From JAVBNT01 sp031551355 (GTDB lineage Bacteria; Vulcanimicrobiota; CADAWZ01), in the NCBI GenBank assembly GCA_031551355.1, contig JAVBNT010000038.1, forward strand, positions 20,541 through 84,540: 64,000 bases of DNA, read 5' to 3'. Shown here in pieces: positions 41,356 through 49,329 of this stretch; the first letter of the stretch is position 1, and the number at the start of each line of letters is the position of its first letter. Position numbers and translations under genes: made by a program. The notes below the pieces were generated by a model. The model ran no database searches, had not been told where the DNA came from, and saw only the letters and a program-made list of their open reading frames with translations.

Positions 41356-42354
41356 TTAAATAGTCACCTTTTTTAATAGTTTTCCGTCGGTGTAAATTGT
41401 TACTTCGCCGTTGCCGTAGGATGTGATTAGCATTTGTATTCTGTCACCGGGCATGTGATCCGATACATATAAAATATTTGCGCCTCTGCTGTCTTTTATT
41501 GTGGCCTTGACTTCCATTCTGGATTCTCCTTCGGGAATCAGGAATGTGATTGTTTCCTGCTTGATAAATAAGTCGGATGTTCTTTCTCCGGCACTGACGT
41601 CGATGTTGATCGGCCGGTATTGTGTGCAATATTGTCCGGGAGCAGGAGTTTGCCTGAGGACTTTGTCTTTATAGGTATAGTTGTCGTAAAGCCATCGTAT
41701 TCTGCCGACGGAGAACGGTGAGTTTTTTGAGCTTTCCATTATTTCGGCAATGGTTTTTCCTTCCCAGACAGGGACTTCGTATTTTACCACTGCTCCTTTG
41801 GTTACTTTTATGTTTATCGGTGTTCCTCTTCTTACTCTGCTGCCTGCTTTCGGTGTCTGTTCCGTTATTTCTTCTATTTTCCCCGATTCATTATTAATTT
41901 TTATTGTTCCCACCGGCAAGTTTTTTTGCTGCAGTATTAACTGGCCCTCTCTCTGTGATAAACCGGTTACATCAGGAACAGAGATCATTTCCGCTCCAAG
42001 GCTGGCAATCACTTTTATTTCCCTGCCGCTTCTAACATTTTCTCCGGCCGGCGGGTTTTGGCTGATAATCTGGCCGTTTGGTATTGAAGGATCAAACTCT
42101 TCTTTCACTTTAGTCTTAAGGTTGAACTGTTTAAGGAAAGAGACTGCGTCTTTGACTCTTTTTCCTGTTAAGCTGGGAACGGTGACTTCTTCCGGGATCT
42201 TGAAAAAACTTTCATATATTATCAGGCCAAGAGCACCTGAAAATGACAGCGTTATTATTGTTAAAGCCGCTATTATCAATCCCGCTATTACGGATAATAT
42301 TTTTTTCTGCAATTTTAGCCTCCGGGCACTTTGCTGAGTTTTTTTATATTTCAT
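41356..42354 (-). CDS. Membrane PASTA-domain protein without kinase domain
   Basis: The 332-residue protein has a short basic cytoplasmic start, one membrane helix (about residues 18-48, IAGLIIAALTIITLSFSGAL) and then PASTA domains (VTVPSLTGKRVKDAVSFLKQ; SVPDVTGLSQREGQLILQQK; and a more divergent third, YEVPVWEGKTIAEIM), followed by a C-terminal beta domain of about 70 residues. PASTA domains bind peptidoglycan stems in kinases such as PrkC. There is no kinase domain here. It is joined directly to rpe (stop and start adjacent). Confidence 0.85.
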   Translation of the reverse strand: MKYKKTQQSARRLKLQKKILSVIAGLIIAALTIITLSFSGALGLIIYESFFKIPEEVTVPSLTGKRVKDAVSFLKQFNLKTKVKEEFDPSIPNGQIISQNPPAGENVRSGREIKVIASLGAEMISVPDVTGLSQREGQLILQQKNLPVGTIKINNESGKIEEITEQTPKAGSRVRRGTPINIKVTKGAVVKYEVPVWEGKTIAEIMESSKNSPFSVGRIRWLYDNYTYKDKVLRQTPAPGQYCTQYRPINIDVSAGERTSDLFIKQETITFLIPEGESRMEVKATIKDSRGANILYVSDHMPGDRIQMLITSYGNGEVTIYTDGKLLKKVTI

Positions 42355-42759
42355 TATGGTAAGAGCCGGTTTATGTTTGTTTTTTCCGACTTTTTAAAAA
42401 GAATTCATTCCATAAATATAGCTCATTTCCCTTTATTTGACATATACATAAGGCTTGTCATTGTAAGGTATGAGCCGTTAAATGAAATATTGCCCTTTGC
42501 TGTTGCCGAACCTTAATAAAGTGCTCTGACATGGTATTGATTTTTTTTAATATTTATCTTGCGCTATACTGATAAAAAGATTGTAAAAATGTTGGCAAAT
42601 TTGTATTTATTTGCATATGTGATTATTGATGTTTTGACTGCCTAAAGGTCTTTGTTCTGTAATTTTTTTTATAATCCTGGAGGATAGTTGGGGTTTAGGA
42701 CTGAATTAATAATTATTTAAAATTAGGACTTACTCTCTTAATCTAAAGGAGGTTTATTT
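42355..42759. other. Gene-free promoter region
   Basis: This 405-bp gap separates divergent genes. TATACT near 42570 and a TGGAGGATAG at about 42680 followed by a short TTG reading frame of ten codons are visible; neither is convincing. I see no gene or repeat. Confidence 0.4.
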
Positions 42760-43359
42760 ATGCCAAATTATGGATTTGATAATGATGAACTTGCTAAACT
42801 TTTTGCCGATGCCGGAGCTGCTGTAAATAAAGCCAAGGTTGCATCTTCAAAACCGCTTGAAATTTCCAATGAACCGATGGAAGAGTCTAAGCCCGCTGCT
42901 GATTTGCTCAGCGATGCCGATAAGCTGTTCGCTGCCGCTGCGCCGGCAGAAAAGAAAGCTGCTCCTGTTACGGGCGCTCCGTCGGGAAAGACAATGCAAA
43001 TTATGTCGGGAACGCTTGAGGACGACTCGTTATTGGTTAACATAATGGACGGGGCTTCTGTTAAGGTGCTTTTTTCTTCAATTAAATCACTGGCACTGGG
43101 AAGAGTCGATGCCGAGCAGATTATAGCCTGGGTATACTCTGGAAGTCTGTATTTTGTTAGTGATAAATCGATTAATTTAAAAGGCATGGTTCCTAAAATG
43201 GCTTTTTCGGCTCCTGAAAACTGGAGGGCTTTTCTGGTGTTAATGACTGAAAAGACTTCTTTGAATTCGGAAAAAGGAATACAGGCTGTCCTTACCGGAG
43301 GACTTATACCTAAATATAATACCAGAGACGACTTTTTTACATATCTGAGAACTTTATAG
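42760..43359 (+). CDS. Hypothetical protein, 199 aa
   Basis: I do not recognise it. The first 70 residues are Ala/Lys/Glu/Pro-rich and probably disordered (DADKLFAAAAPAEKKAAPVT). Residues about 75-199 look like a compact domain with MQIMSGTLEDDSLLVNIMDG and KVLFSSIKSLALGRVDAEQI, reminiscent of PH-like or YcxB-type beta domains, and end in DDFFTYLRTL. It has no signal or membrane segment. A strong AAAGGAGG ribosome site precedes the ATG, so it is probably well expressed. Confidence 0.75.
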   Translation: MPNYGFDNDELAKLFADAGAAVNKAKVASSKPLEISNEPMEESKPAADLLSDADKLFAAAAPAEKKAAPVTGAPSGKTMQIMSGTLEDDSLLVNIMDGASVKVLFSSIKSLALGRVDAEQIIAWVYSGSLYFVSDKSINLKGMVPKMAFSAPENWRAFLVLMTEKTSLNSEKGIQAVLTGGLIPKYNTRDDFFTYLRTL

Positions 43360-43407
43360 CTGTTTTGGGTATACCGGGGGAGATTTAAATAATAAAAATA
43401 TTTTTGC

Positions 43408-43448
43408 AAGAGGGGGGCGTTAACAAAAACGTGGCGTCCTCTTTTTAT
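43408..43448 (+). terminator. Terminator of the 42760 gene
   Basis: AAGAGG with GGGGCGTT pairs imperfectly with AACGTGGCGTCCTCTT around a short loop, followed by TTTTTATAAC. Confidence 0.65.
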
Positions 43449-43491
43449 AACATTTTTATAATGATGGAAAAGTCCCTCGCGAAATAAGAGC

Positions 43492-43866
43492 CTATTGTTC
43501 TTCAAACTTTGCCCAGGCCCTGGGAGATTCCCATACCTTTACGGATTTTAAAGATATTTTATCCGGCATACTTTTTTTGAGGTTTTTGTATACTTCTTCG
43601 GCAAGATTTTCTGCAGTTGGATTTATCTTGCAGAACGTTTCCGCTTCATTTATTATTTTATGATCGTATTTGTCAAGTTCATCTGCCAGCAGCTTTTTAA
43701 CATTCGAGAAGTCAAGCAGCATTCCGCATCCGTCAAGTTCGCTGCCGTAAATTTCAATATCTACAGTCCAGGTGTGGCCGTGCATATTTTGGCATTTGCC
43801 GCTATAGTTGCGCAGAAAATGGGCTGCATCAAAATGGTGTGACAACCCGATTGTATACTTTTTCAT
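43492..43866 (-). CDS. queD: 6-carboxytetrahydropterin synthase (QueD/PTPS family)
   Basis: The 124-residue protein has the zinc histidines of the family: FDAAHFLRNYSGKCQNMHGH (His, catalytic Cys, His-x-His), then LLDFSNVKKLLADELDKYDH and PTAENLAEEVYKNL. QueD makes 6-carboxytetrahydropterin in queuosine synthesis; the CQNMHGH form fits QueD better than eukaryotic PTPS. It is the last gene of a PASTA operon, 20 bases after the pseudokinase stop, a link with no obvious functional reason. Confidence 0.88.
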   Translation of the reverse strand: MKKYTIGLSHHFDAAHFLRNYSGKCQNMHGHTWTVDIEIYGSELDGCGMLLDFSNVKKLLADELDKYDHKIINEAETFCKINPTAENLAEEVYKNLKKSMPDKISLKSVKVWESPRAWAKFEEQ

Positions 43867-43886
43867 GTGATGAATTTCCTTAATCG

Positions 43887-45965
43887 CTATTCTTCCGTGT
43901 TAGTGTTTTCGTCTGTAGCTTCCGGGCCGGGTTTCTGGGGCTTTTTGGAAATTACAATATTGACTGCAGAACCTTCCAAGACCTCCATGCCTTCAGCAGG
44001 CTCCTGCTCCATTACCTTGTTTTCCGGATATGAGGCCGTTTCCTTATATTTGATTTCACCGACATGAAGGTTTGCCGAACCCAGTATATCCTGTATTTCC
44101 GACAGTTTTTTGCCTACCAGTGACGGGGCGATGGTAAATAAACCTGCCGTTACTGATATTTCCGGATGCTCAAGAATTTCTCCGGCCGGCGGCGACTGTG
44201 ATGTTATGATTGATTCATTCGTGTAATCGTCTCTGTAGTCAAGCCGTATGCCAATGTTTTCCGAGATTTTTTTTGCTTCTTCAATTGATTTTCCGACAAG
44301 ATTGGGCGAGATAATTCCTTCCAGGCCTTTGCTTATCGTTACATTGACAACCATGCCGCTTGCACTGGCAGTTCCCTTGGGCGGATCCTGACTGATTATA
44401 CATCCGGATTTTATTTTTGTAGAGCTTTCCCTTGCTGTTATCATTAACCTGGCATTGAGTGACTTTAGTATTTCAATAGCTTCTTCCTCGGTCTTTCCGA
44501 TCAAATCCGGCAGGCGGTTAGGGTTGGAGCTGCCCTTGCTGACGGTAAGAGTTATCTGTGTCAGGGTTGTAATCATGTATTGAGGTACAGGCATTTGTTT
44601 TATTACATAGCCTTTGGTATGTTTGTCACTGTATTCTTCGGTTACTTTTATATTTTCGATTCCCAGCGTGTTTAACTTCATTATTGCCGATTTTCGCGAA
44701 TAATTGGTAAGATCCGGCATCTCAATGGAAGTTTTGCCCTTGCTTACAGTTACGTATATGATTCTTCCCGGTTTGATAGACGTCCCCGTGCGCGGGTTTT
44801 GCTCAAGTATGACACCTTCTTCCTTGTTGCTGTAGACTTCCTTGTTTATACTGATGCTTAGTCCCTTCTCGGACGCGATTATCTGTGCCTCGGTTATTTT
44901 TTTTCCGCTCAGTTCGGGGGTAGCAATTTCTCCGATTTGATTAAATCCGTAAAGCCATAAAAAAATTAATGCCGTTATTATGAGAATAACGCCAAATGCG
45001 ATGGCAATAGCTTTTAGATGCATTAACTCACGCGATTCATTTTTTATTTCTTTTGTTTCCTGCTGCTGAAGCTGAAGTGAAACGTTTTCGATATTTTCCC
45101 GGGCTTTTGAAGGAGGCATCAGTAATGCCGGTTCTCTTGCTGTTGCCGCCGGGATATTGACGTTTTCCAGTTCTTCGATGATTTCGTCTGCCGATGAATA
45201 TCTGTTTTCAATTTTTTTGTTAAGCGATTTCAAGATGATGTTTAATAAATCTCTTGAGATTAAATCGGCAAATTCCTGCGGGAATACAGGCTTTTGGCGT
45301 AGGTGCATAAGCGCTACGCCCTCCTGCGCTTCTGCGGTGAAAGGCGGTTTTCCGCAGATCGACTCAAACATAACTATCCCCAGTGAATAGATGTCTGTCT
45401 GCGGAGATGTTCTGCCGCCATGGATTTGCTCGGGAGCAAGATACTCAATATATTCGTCTACCCTGCCGTCACTGTTTTCCGTATAAGGATACAAAATGTT
45501 GGCGATTGCGATGTCGCTTATCTTGATATTGCCGCTCTCGTCAAAGAGTATGTTTTCCGGTTTTATGCCGCAATGAACAATCCCTTTTGAGTGTATGTAT
45601 TTGAGAGCTGAAAGAACCTTGTCTATTATTTGTATAAGTTCCGAAGGAGTCAGTTCTTTGTTGTTAAGCCTGTCTCTGAGGGAGCCGGACTGGGCAAAGT
45701 CTGAGACGACAAATAAAATATCATCTTCACTGTCTATATCATAAATAGTGTTGATGTTTGCATGTATCAGTTTGATTGAAGCGGACGTTTCTTTGTGAAA
45801 TATCTCTCTGAAGGAATCGTCGTTGCTGAGTTCCTTGTTTATTATTTTCACACAGACAGTTCTGCTTAAATGCAAATCTTCGGCTTTGTAAGTGATTCCA
45901 ATACTTCCTTTGCCGATAGTTGAGATAAGCTTATATCTGTTTTTTAGAGTTGTTGTGACCGACAT
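43887..45965 (-). CDS. PASTA-domain Ser/Thr kinase homologue, probable pseudokinase
   Basis: The 692-residue protein has a PrkC/PknB layout: kinase-like domain (residues 10-275), polar linker, one membrane helix (about 318-345) and five PASTA domains (about 350-680). The glycine loop (GKGSIG), Lys40 in VCVKII, Asn138 and the C-lobe (DIYSLGIVMFESICG) remain. The catalytic loop reads HCGIKPEN instead of HRDIKPEN, so the catalytic Asp is Gly133, and DFG is DIA (Asp151 kept). The codons are CAT TGC GGC. Catalysis is unlikely; it may sense peptidoglycan and signal by binding. Its operon contains a soluble PASTA protein, a lipoprotein and queD. Confidence 0.88.
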   Translation of the reverse strand: MSVTTTLKNRYKLISTIGKGSIGITYKAEDLHLSRTVCVKIINKELSNDDSFREIFHKETSASIKLIHANINTIYDIDSEDDILFVVSDFAQSGSLRDRLNNKELTPSELIQIIDKVLSALKYIHSKGIVHCGIKPENILFDESGNIKISDIAIANILYPYTENSDGRVDEYIEYLAPEQIHGGRTSPQTDIYSLGIVMFESICGKPPFTAEAQEGVALMHLRQKPVFPQEFADLISRDLLNIILKSLNKKIENRYSSADEIIEELENVNIPAATAREPALLMPPSKARENIENVSLQLQQQETKEIKNESRELMHLKAIAIAFGVILIITALIFLWLYGFNQIGEIATPELSGKKITEAQIIASEKGLSISINKEVYSNKEEGVILEQNPRTGTSIKPGRIIYVTVSKGKTSIEMPDLTNYSRKSAIMKLNTLGIENIKVTEEYSDKHTKGYVIKQMPVPQYMITTLTQITLTVSKGSSNPNRLPDLIGKTEEEAIEILKSLNARLMITARESSTKIKSGCIISQDPPKGTASASGMVVNVTISKGLEGIISPNLVGKSIEEAKKISENIGIRLDYRDDYTNESIITSQSPPAGEILEHPEISVTAGLFTIAPSLVGKKLSEIQDILGSANLHVGEIKYKETASYPENKVMEQEPAEGMEVLEGSAVNIVISKKPQKPGPEATDENTNTEE

Positions 45966-45999
45966 TATATTTATCTAACCCTACCCTAAAAATATGAAC

Positions 46000-46470
46000 T
46001 CAATTTTCCAGATTTTGCAGTGATATTTTCCAGGAAAACCCCTGTTTTTTTACTAAATACTCTTTGGGGTCATTTTTTATTTTGATTATTGCCGTGTTCT
46101 TCAGTTTGCGCTCAACCTCAACTTCCATTACAGGGGAACTGCCTGCCGGGGACTTTCCGGAAGCCTGGGACATTGCATATGCAAAAAAGTCTTTGGCGGA
46201 CATTTTTTCCACCTGTTCTTTGGTGAGCTTAAATTGTCCAAGCTGGTCAGGCTCCTTTAAAGCCTTTTCCCTGAAAGGTTTGAACAGGTTATTTTCAAAG
46301 TGTTTTTGATCTTCACTTGTCAGCAAGTTCCAGGCGTTATCCCATTTTTGCTCGTTGATGGCTGTTTTGAATTCGAAAACGGTATTTCTGGCACTGCCAC
46401 ATCCGCTGATGAATGCAAGCAGAGATAATGAAACAATAATTTTAACTAAGAAAACGTTTGAAAACTTCAT
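46000..46470 (-). CDS. Lipoprotein, DUF4878-like
   Basis: The 156-residue protein has a lipoprotein signal ending AFISGC, giving lipidation at Cys24, and then a small cystatin-like domain (TVFEFKTAINEQKWDNAWNL ... NTAIIKIKNDPKEYLVKKQG). Such DUF4878-type domains are common in surface lipoproteins with unknown ligands. It overlaps the upstream PASTA gene by 29 bases and precedes the pseudokinase by 34, which suggests a complex of the three at the envelope. Confidence 0.78.
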   Translation of the reverse strand: MKFSNVFLVKIIVSLSLLAFISGCGSARNTVFEFKTAINEQKWDNAWNLLTSEDQKHFENNLFKPFREKALKEPDQLGQFKLTKEQVEKMSAKDFFAYAMSQASGKSPAGSSPVMEVEVERKLKNTAIIKIKNDPKEYLVKKQGFSWKISLQNLEN

Positions 46471-46948
46471 CTTCTTCTATACTCCCTGAGTTTGGTTTTA
46501 AAGGTTCTTCCTGTGTGGAATTGTCACTTATAATGAGTCTAATTGGATAATACGGTGTTGATGTTATTCCTTCCTGCGGAGACTGATTGATTATATAACC
46601 CTGCGGGTATTTTGTTGACGGCTCTTCTTTTTCAATGGTCCAGAAAAGCCCCATGCCGATGATTTTTGCTGTTCCTTCGCTGAATGGCATCCCTATGACA
46701 CTCGGAATTTCGGCATAATTAAATCTGATTTTAAAATCCTCAAATGCCGAAGTTATATTTTTTCTCAGTTGTTCTATATCGTTTAGCGGGTCAAATACAA
46801 GGGCTTCCTTTCTGTCCTTGCGAATTCTGGAAATGTCTTCTTCACAGGAGATCCATAAAATAAACTTTTCTTCCAAAGTGGTTTCCCCTTCGACAAGAAT
46901 TCTTTCCTCTCCGGTCGACAAATCTTTATCCTTAAATATATTTAACAT
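46442..46948 (-). CDS. Protein with single PASTA domain and no export signal
   Basis: The 168-residue protein has an N-terminal domain of about 85 unassigned residues (LEEKFILWISCEEDISRIRK) and one PASTA domain (about 90-155; IPSVIGMPFSEGTAKIIGMG, GYIINQSPQEGITSTPYYP). There is no signal peptide or membrane helix, which is unusual because PASTA domains normally face peptidoglycan. It begins the pseudokinase operon. It may interact with the pseudokinase inside the cell, or the start may be further upstream, though I saw no better one. Confidence 0.75.
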   Translation of the reverse strand: MLNIFKDKDLSTGEERILVEGETTLEEKFILWISCEEDISRIRKDRKEALVFDPLNDIEQLRKNITSAFEDFKIRFNYAEIPSVIGMPFSEGTAKIIGMGLFWTIEKEEPSTKYPQGYIINQSPQEGITSTPYYPIRLIISDNSTQEEPLKPNSGSIEEDEVFKRFLS

Positions 46949-47174
46949 AAAACCCGACTCCCCCTTTATTTATGGATTTATCCGCAAAGCAAGGGCCTCT
47001 TTAAGCAAGTAAGAATGCGATTGTTTGGGTGTTTTTTGCTGTTTTTGCGGGAAAATGATGAAAAAACAGGCAGTATTCACTATTTATTGTATAAAATAAT
47101 AAATTATGTGTCAAATGCCATATTTTTATTTTTTTACTGGTTTTGTTGCTAAATATGGGTTATTTTGATTTTTC

Positions 47175-47203
47175 TTGCAAAAACAGCGATTATATGGTAT
47201 AAT
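47175..47203 (+). promoter_or_regulatory. Sigma-70 promoter of the oligopeptide transporter
   Basis: TTGCAA (47175-47180) and TATAAT (47198-47203) lie 17 bp apart, followed 52 bp later by the start of the binding-protein gene. The rest of the 306-bp gap (46949-47254) shows no gene. Confidence 0.75.
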
Positions 47204-47254
47204 TTGCGACGAAATATATCGCATTTATTACAATAACTTTTTGGAGGAGCTTAT

Positions 47255-49195
47255 ATGAGGGACAATGATCTTAGGGCCAGAATTTTTTCCATATCGCTTA
47301 ATTTGATTGTGGTTATTCTTCTGATAGTGATAACATTTCAGTGGAACAGCACGGAGAAAAAATTTATAGCTCTGGAAGACCAGATCAAAGAACTGGAAAC
47401 AAAGATTAGCAATCTTCCTAAAGGTCAATTGTCGGACTCATATAAAGCTTCGGATTTAACCACACCGGAAGAGATGCCTTCACGCAAATATCTTCACCCT
47501 GAAGTTCCGAATTTTCTTCACAAACCGACTTTCAGCATCCGCACACCGCAGACCAAGGACGGCGGCGTTATAAGACGATGGTATTCCGGTGAACCGAAAA
47601 CGTTTAATAATGTCATCACAAGTGACGGCGTATTAAGCGATAATATCGGCGCATATGTTTATTTTGAAGCTTTCGGAACAACACAATTTGACGATCCCAA
47701 CAGATGGATTCCCGGCATTGCCGAAAGAGTGGAGATAACTGACGATTATAAGGAATATACCATATATCTTCGTAAAGGTGTAAAATGGCATAAACCGGTC
47801 GTTGACTGGAGCAATAAACGTTACGAATGGCTGAAAGGCGAGCATGAGCTTACGGCCGAAGATGTAAAATTCACGGTGGATCTTATTTTAAACCCGCAGG
47901 TTGAATGTCCGGCATTACGTAATTATTATCAGGATTTGAAAGAAGTGGAAATAATAGATCCGTATACCGTCGTTTTCCGCTGGAAGAAAAAAACTTATCA
48001 GTCAATCAATTTTACCGTCGGTTTCGGTTATACAAAACCAAAATTTATTTTTGCTTATGACGAAGACGGCAAGCCTTTTGAGCCGTCGGTCGCCGGACTT
48101 AAGTTCAATAACCATTGGTATAATAACAGACCTATCGGCTGTGGACCTTACGAATTTGTATCTTATGAGCAGGGTTCTTCGATAAAATTGAAACGTTTTG
48201 AAGATTATTACGGTGAAAAACCTGCTATTAAAGAGATACATTATCTCATTTATTCCGATTCCAAGCAAAATCTTTTAAAAATAAAGAGCCGCGCTCAGGA
48301 TTTTGCGATAATGTATCCGACGGAATACAGAGAAGATATCTTAAATGCCAAGCCCGGATCAATTTTTAAAAGCGGAAAAATAAAAGTCGGCAGTTACGAC
48401 GAAACATCCTACAGATATACCGGTTATAATATGGACTGTCCGATGTTTAAGGATAAAAAGGTCAGATGGGCAATGTCTCATGCTTTTAATCTGCCTTATG
48501 TAATGAAAAATATTTATATGGATCAGGGCACTCCGGTTTCCGGACCTCTTTACTTCCGCAGTCCCGGTTATGACAAATCCATAAAGCCTGTTTCTTATGA
48601 TTTGAAGGAATCTAAAAAACTGCTTGGAGAGGCCGGCTGGAAAGATACTGACGGAGATGGCATTCTTGATAAAGTCATAAATGGTAAGAAAAAACAGTTT
48701 GAGTTTTCCATGCTTATTGTTGCCGGTATTCCTGAAGTTACGGCAGCAATGAATATTTATAAGGAAGATTTGCTTAAGCTGGGAATAAAAATGAATGTGA
48801 GCGAAACCGATTGGGCACTTTGGCAGAAACGTGTTGAAGATAAAGATTTTGATGCTCTTATCGGCGTCTGGTCTATGCCCTGGGAACAGGATCCATATCA
48901 GATATGGCATGGCTCACAAGCTTCCATCCCCAAAAGTTCCAACCATATCAGCTACAGAAATAAAGAAGTTGATGAGGTTATCGATAAATTAAGAGAAACG
49001 TTTGATCCGCAGGAACGCATAGAACTGTATCATAAATACCACCGTTTAATTTATGAGGATCAGCCCTATACATTCTGGTTTAACAATAAGAGAACGGCAG
49101 TCTGGTGGAATAACCTTGATAATGTTATTTTCACGCCTCTGCGTCCTTTTAGTCTCTCAACACCCTGGTATTTCAGTTCTCCCGAACCGAGATAA
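47255..49195 (+). CDS. Oligopeptide ABC transporter substrate-binding protein, membrane-anchored
   Basis: The 646-residue protein belongs to the SBP_bac_5 family (DppA/OppA): AYVYFEAFGTTQFDDPNRWI, YTIYLRKGVKWHKPVVDW and the domain-closing ARWAMSHAFNL-type segment (VRWAMSHAFNLPYVMKN). The N-terminus is not a lipoprotein signal but an uncleaved membrane helix (SISLNLIVVILLIVITFQW) followed by a short coiled coil (KFIALEDQIKELETKI). It therefore stays tethered by a helix. It binds peptides for the four genes that follow. A hairpin after it may raise its level over the rest of the operon. Confidence 0.92.
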   Translation: MRDNDLRARIFSISLNLIVVILLIVITFQWNSTEKKFIALEDQIKELETKISNLPKGQLSDSYKASDLTTPEEMPSRKYLHPEVPNFLHKPTFSIRTPQTKDGGVIRRWYSGEPKTFNNVITSDGVLSDNIGAYVYFEAFGTTQFDDPNRWIPGIAERVEITDDYKEYTIYLRKGVKWHKPVVDWSNKRYEWLKGEHELTAEDVKFTVDLILNPQVECPALRNYYQDLKEVEIIDPYTVVFRWKKKTYQSINFTVGFGYTKPKFIFAYDEDGKPFEPSVAGLKFNNHWYNNRPIGCGPYEFVSYEQGSSIKLKRFEDYYGEKPAIKEIHYLIYSDSKQNLLKIKSRAQDFAIMYPTEYREDILNAKPGSIFKSGKIKVGSYDETSYRYTGYNMDCPMFKDKKVRWAMSHAFNLPYVMKNIYMDQGTPVSGPLYFRSPGYDKSIKPVSYDLKESKKLLGEAGWKDTDGDGILDKVINGKKKQFEFSMLIVAGIPEVTAAMNIYKEDLLKLGIKMNVSETDWALWQKRVEDKDFDALIGVWSMPWEQDPYQIWHGSQASIPKSSNHISYRNKEVDEVIDKLRETFDPQERIELYHKYHRLIYEDQPYTFWFNNKRTAVWWNNLDNVIFTPLRPFSLSTPWYFSSPEPR

Positions 49196-49218
49196 AACTT
49201 ATGAAAGCCGTTTGAAAC

Positions 49219-49258
49219 AGTATGTCATTGTTATCAAAAAGTATTGCAATGACATACT
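49219..49258 (+). promoter_or_regulatory. Intercistronic hairpin after the binding-protein gene
   Basis: AGTATGTCATTG (49219-49230) and CAATGACATACT (49247-49258) form a perfect 12-bp stem. Such structures after binding-protein genes commonly stabilise the upstream mRNA part or end some transcripts. Confidence 0.65.
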
Positions 49259-49329
49259 TTCCGGCAGGGGTGATTCCGATATTCTGCAAGGACGGATTCC
49301 ATTCTTCCCATATAAAGGAATTTTAAACT

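Noticed and set aside
42331..42516. 61-codon open frame upstream of the 42760 gene
   Set aside because: It overlaps the start of the PASTA gene, has no ribosome site and lies in a likely promoter region.
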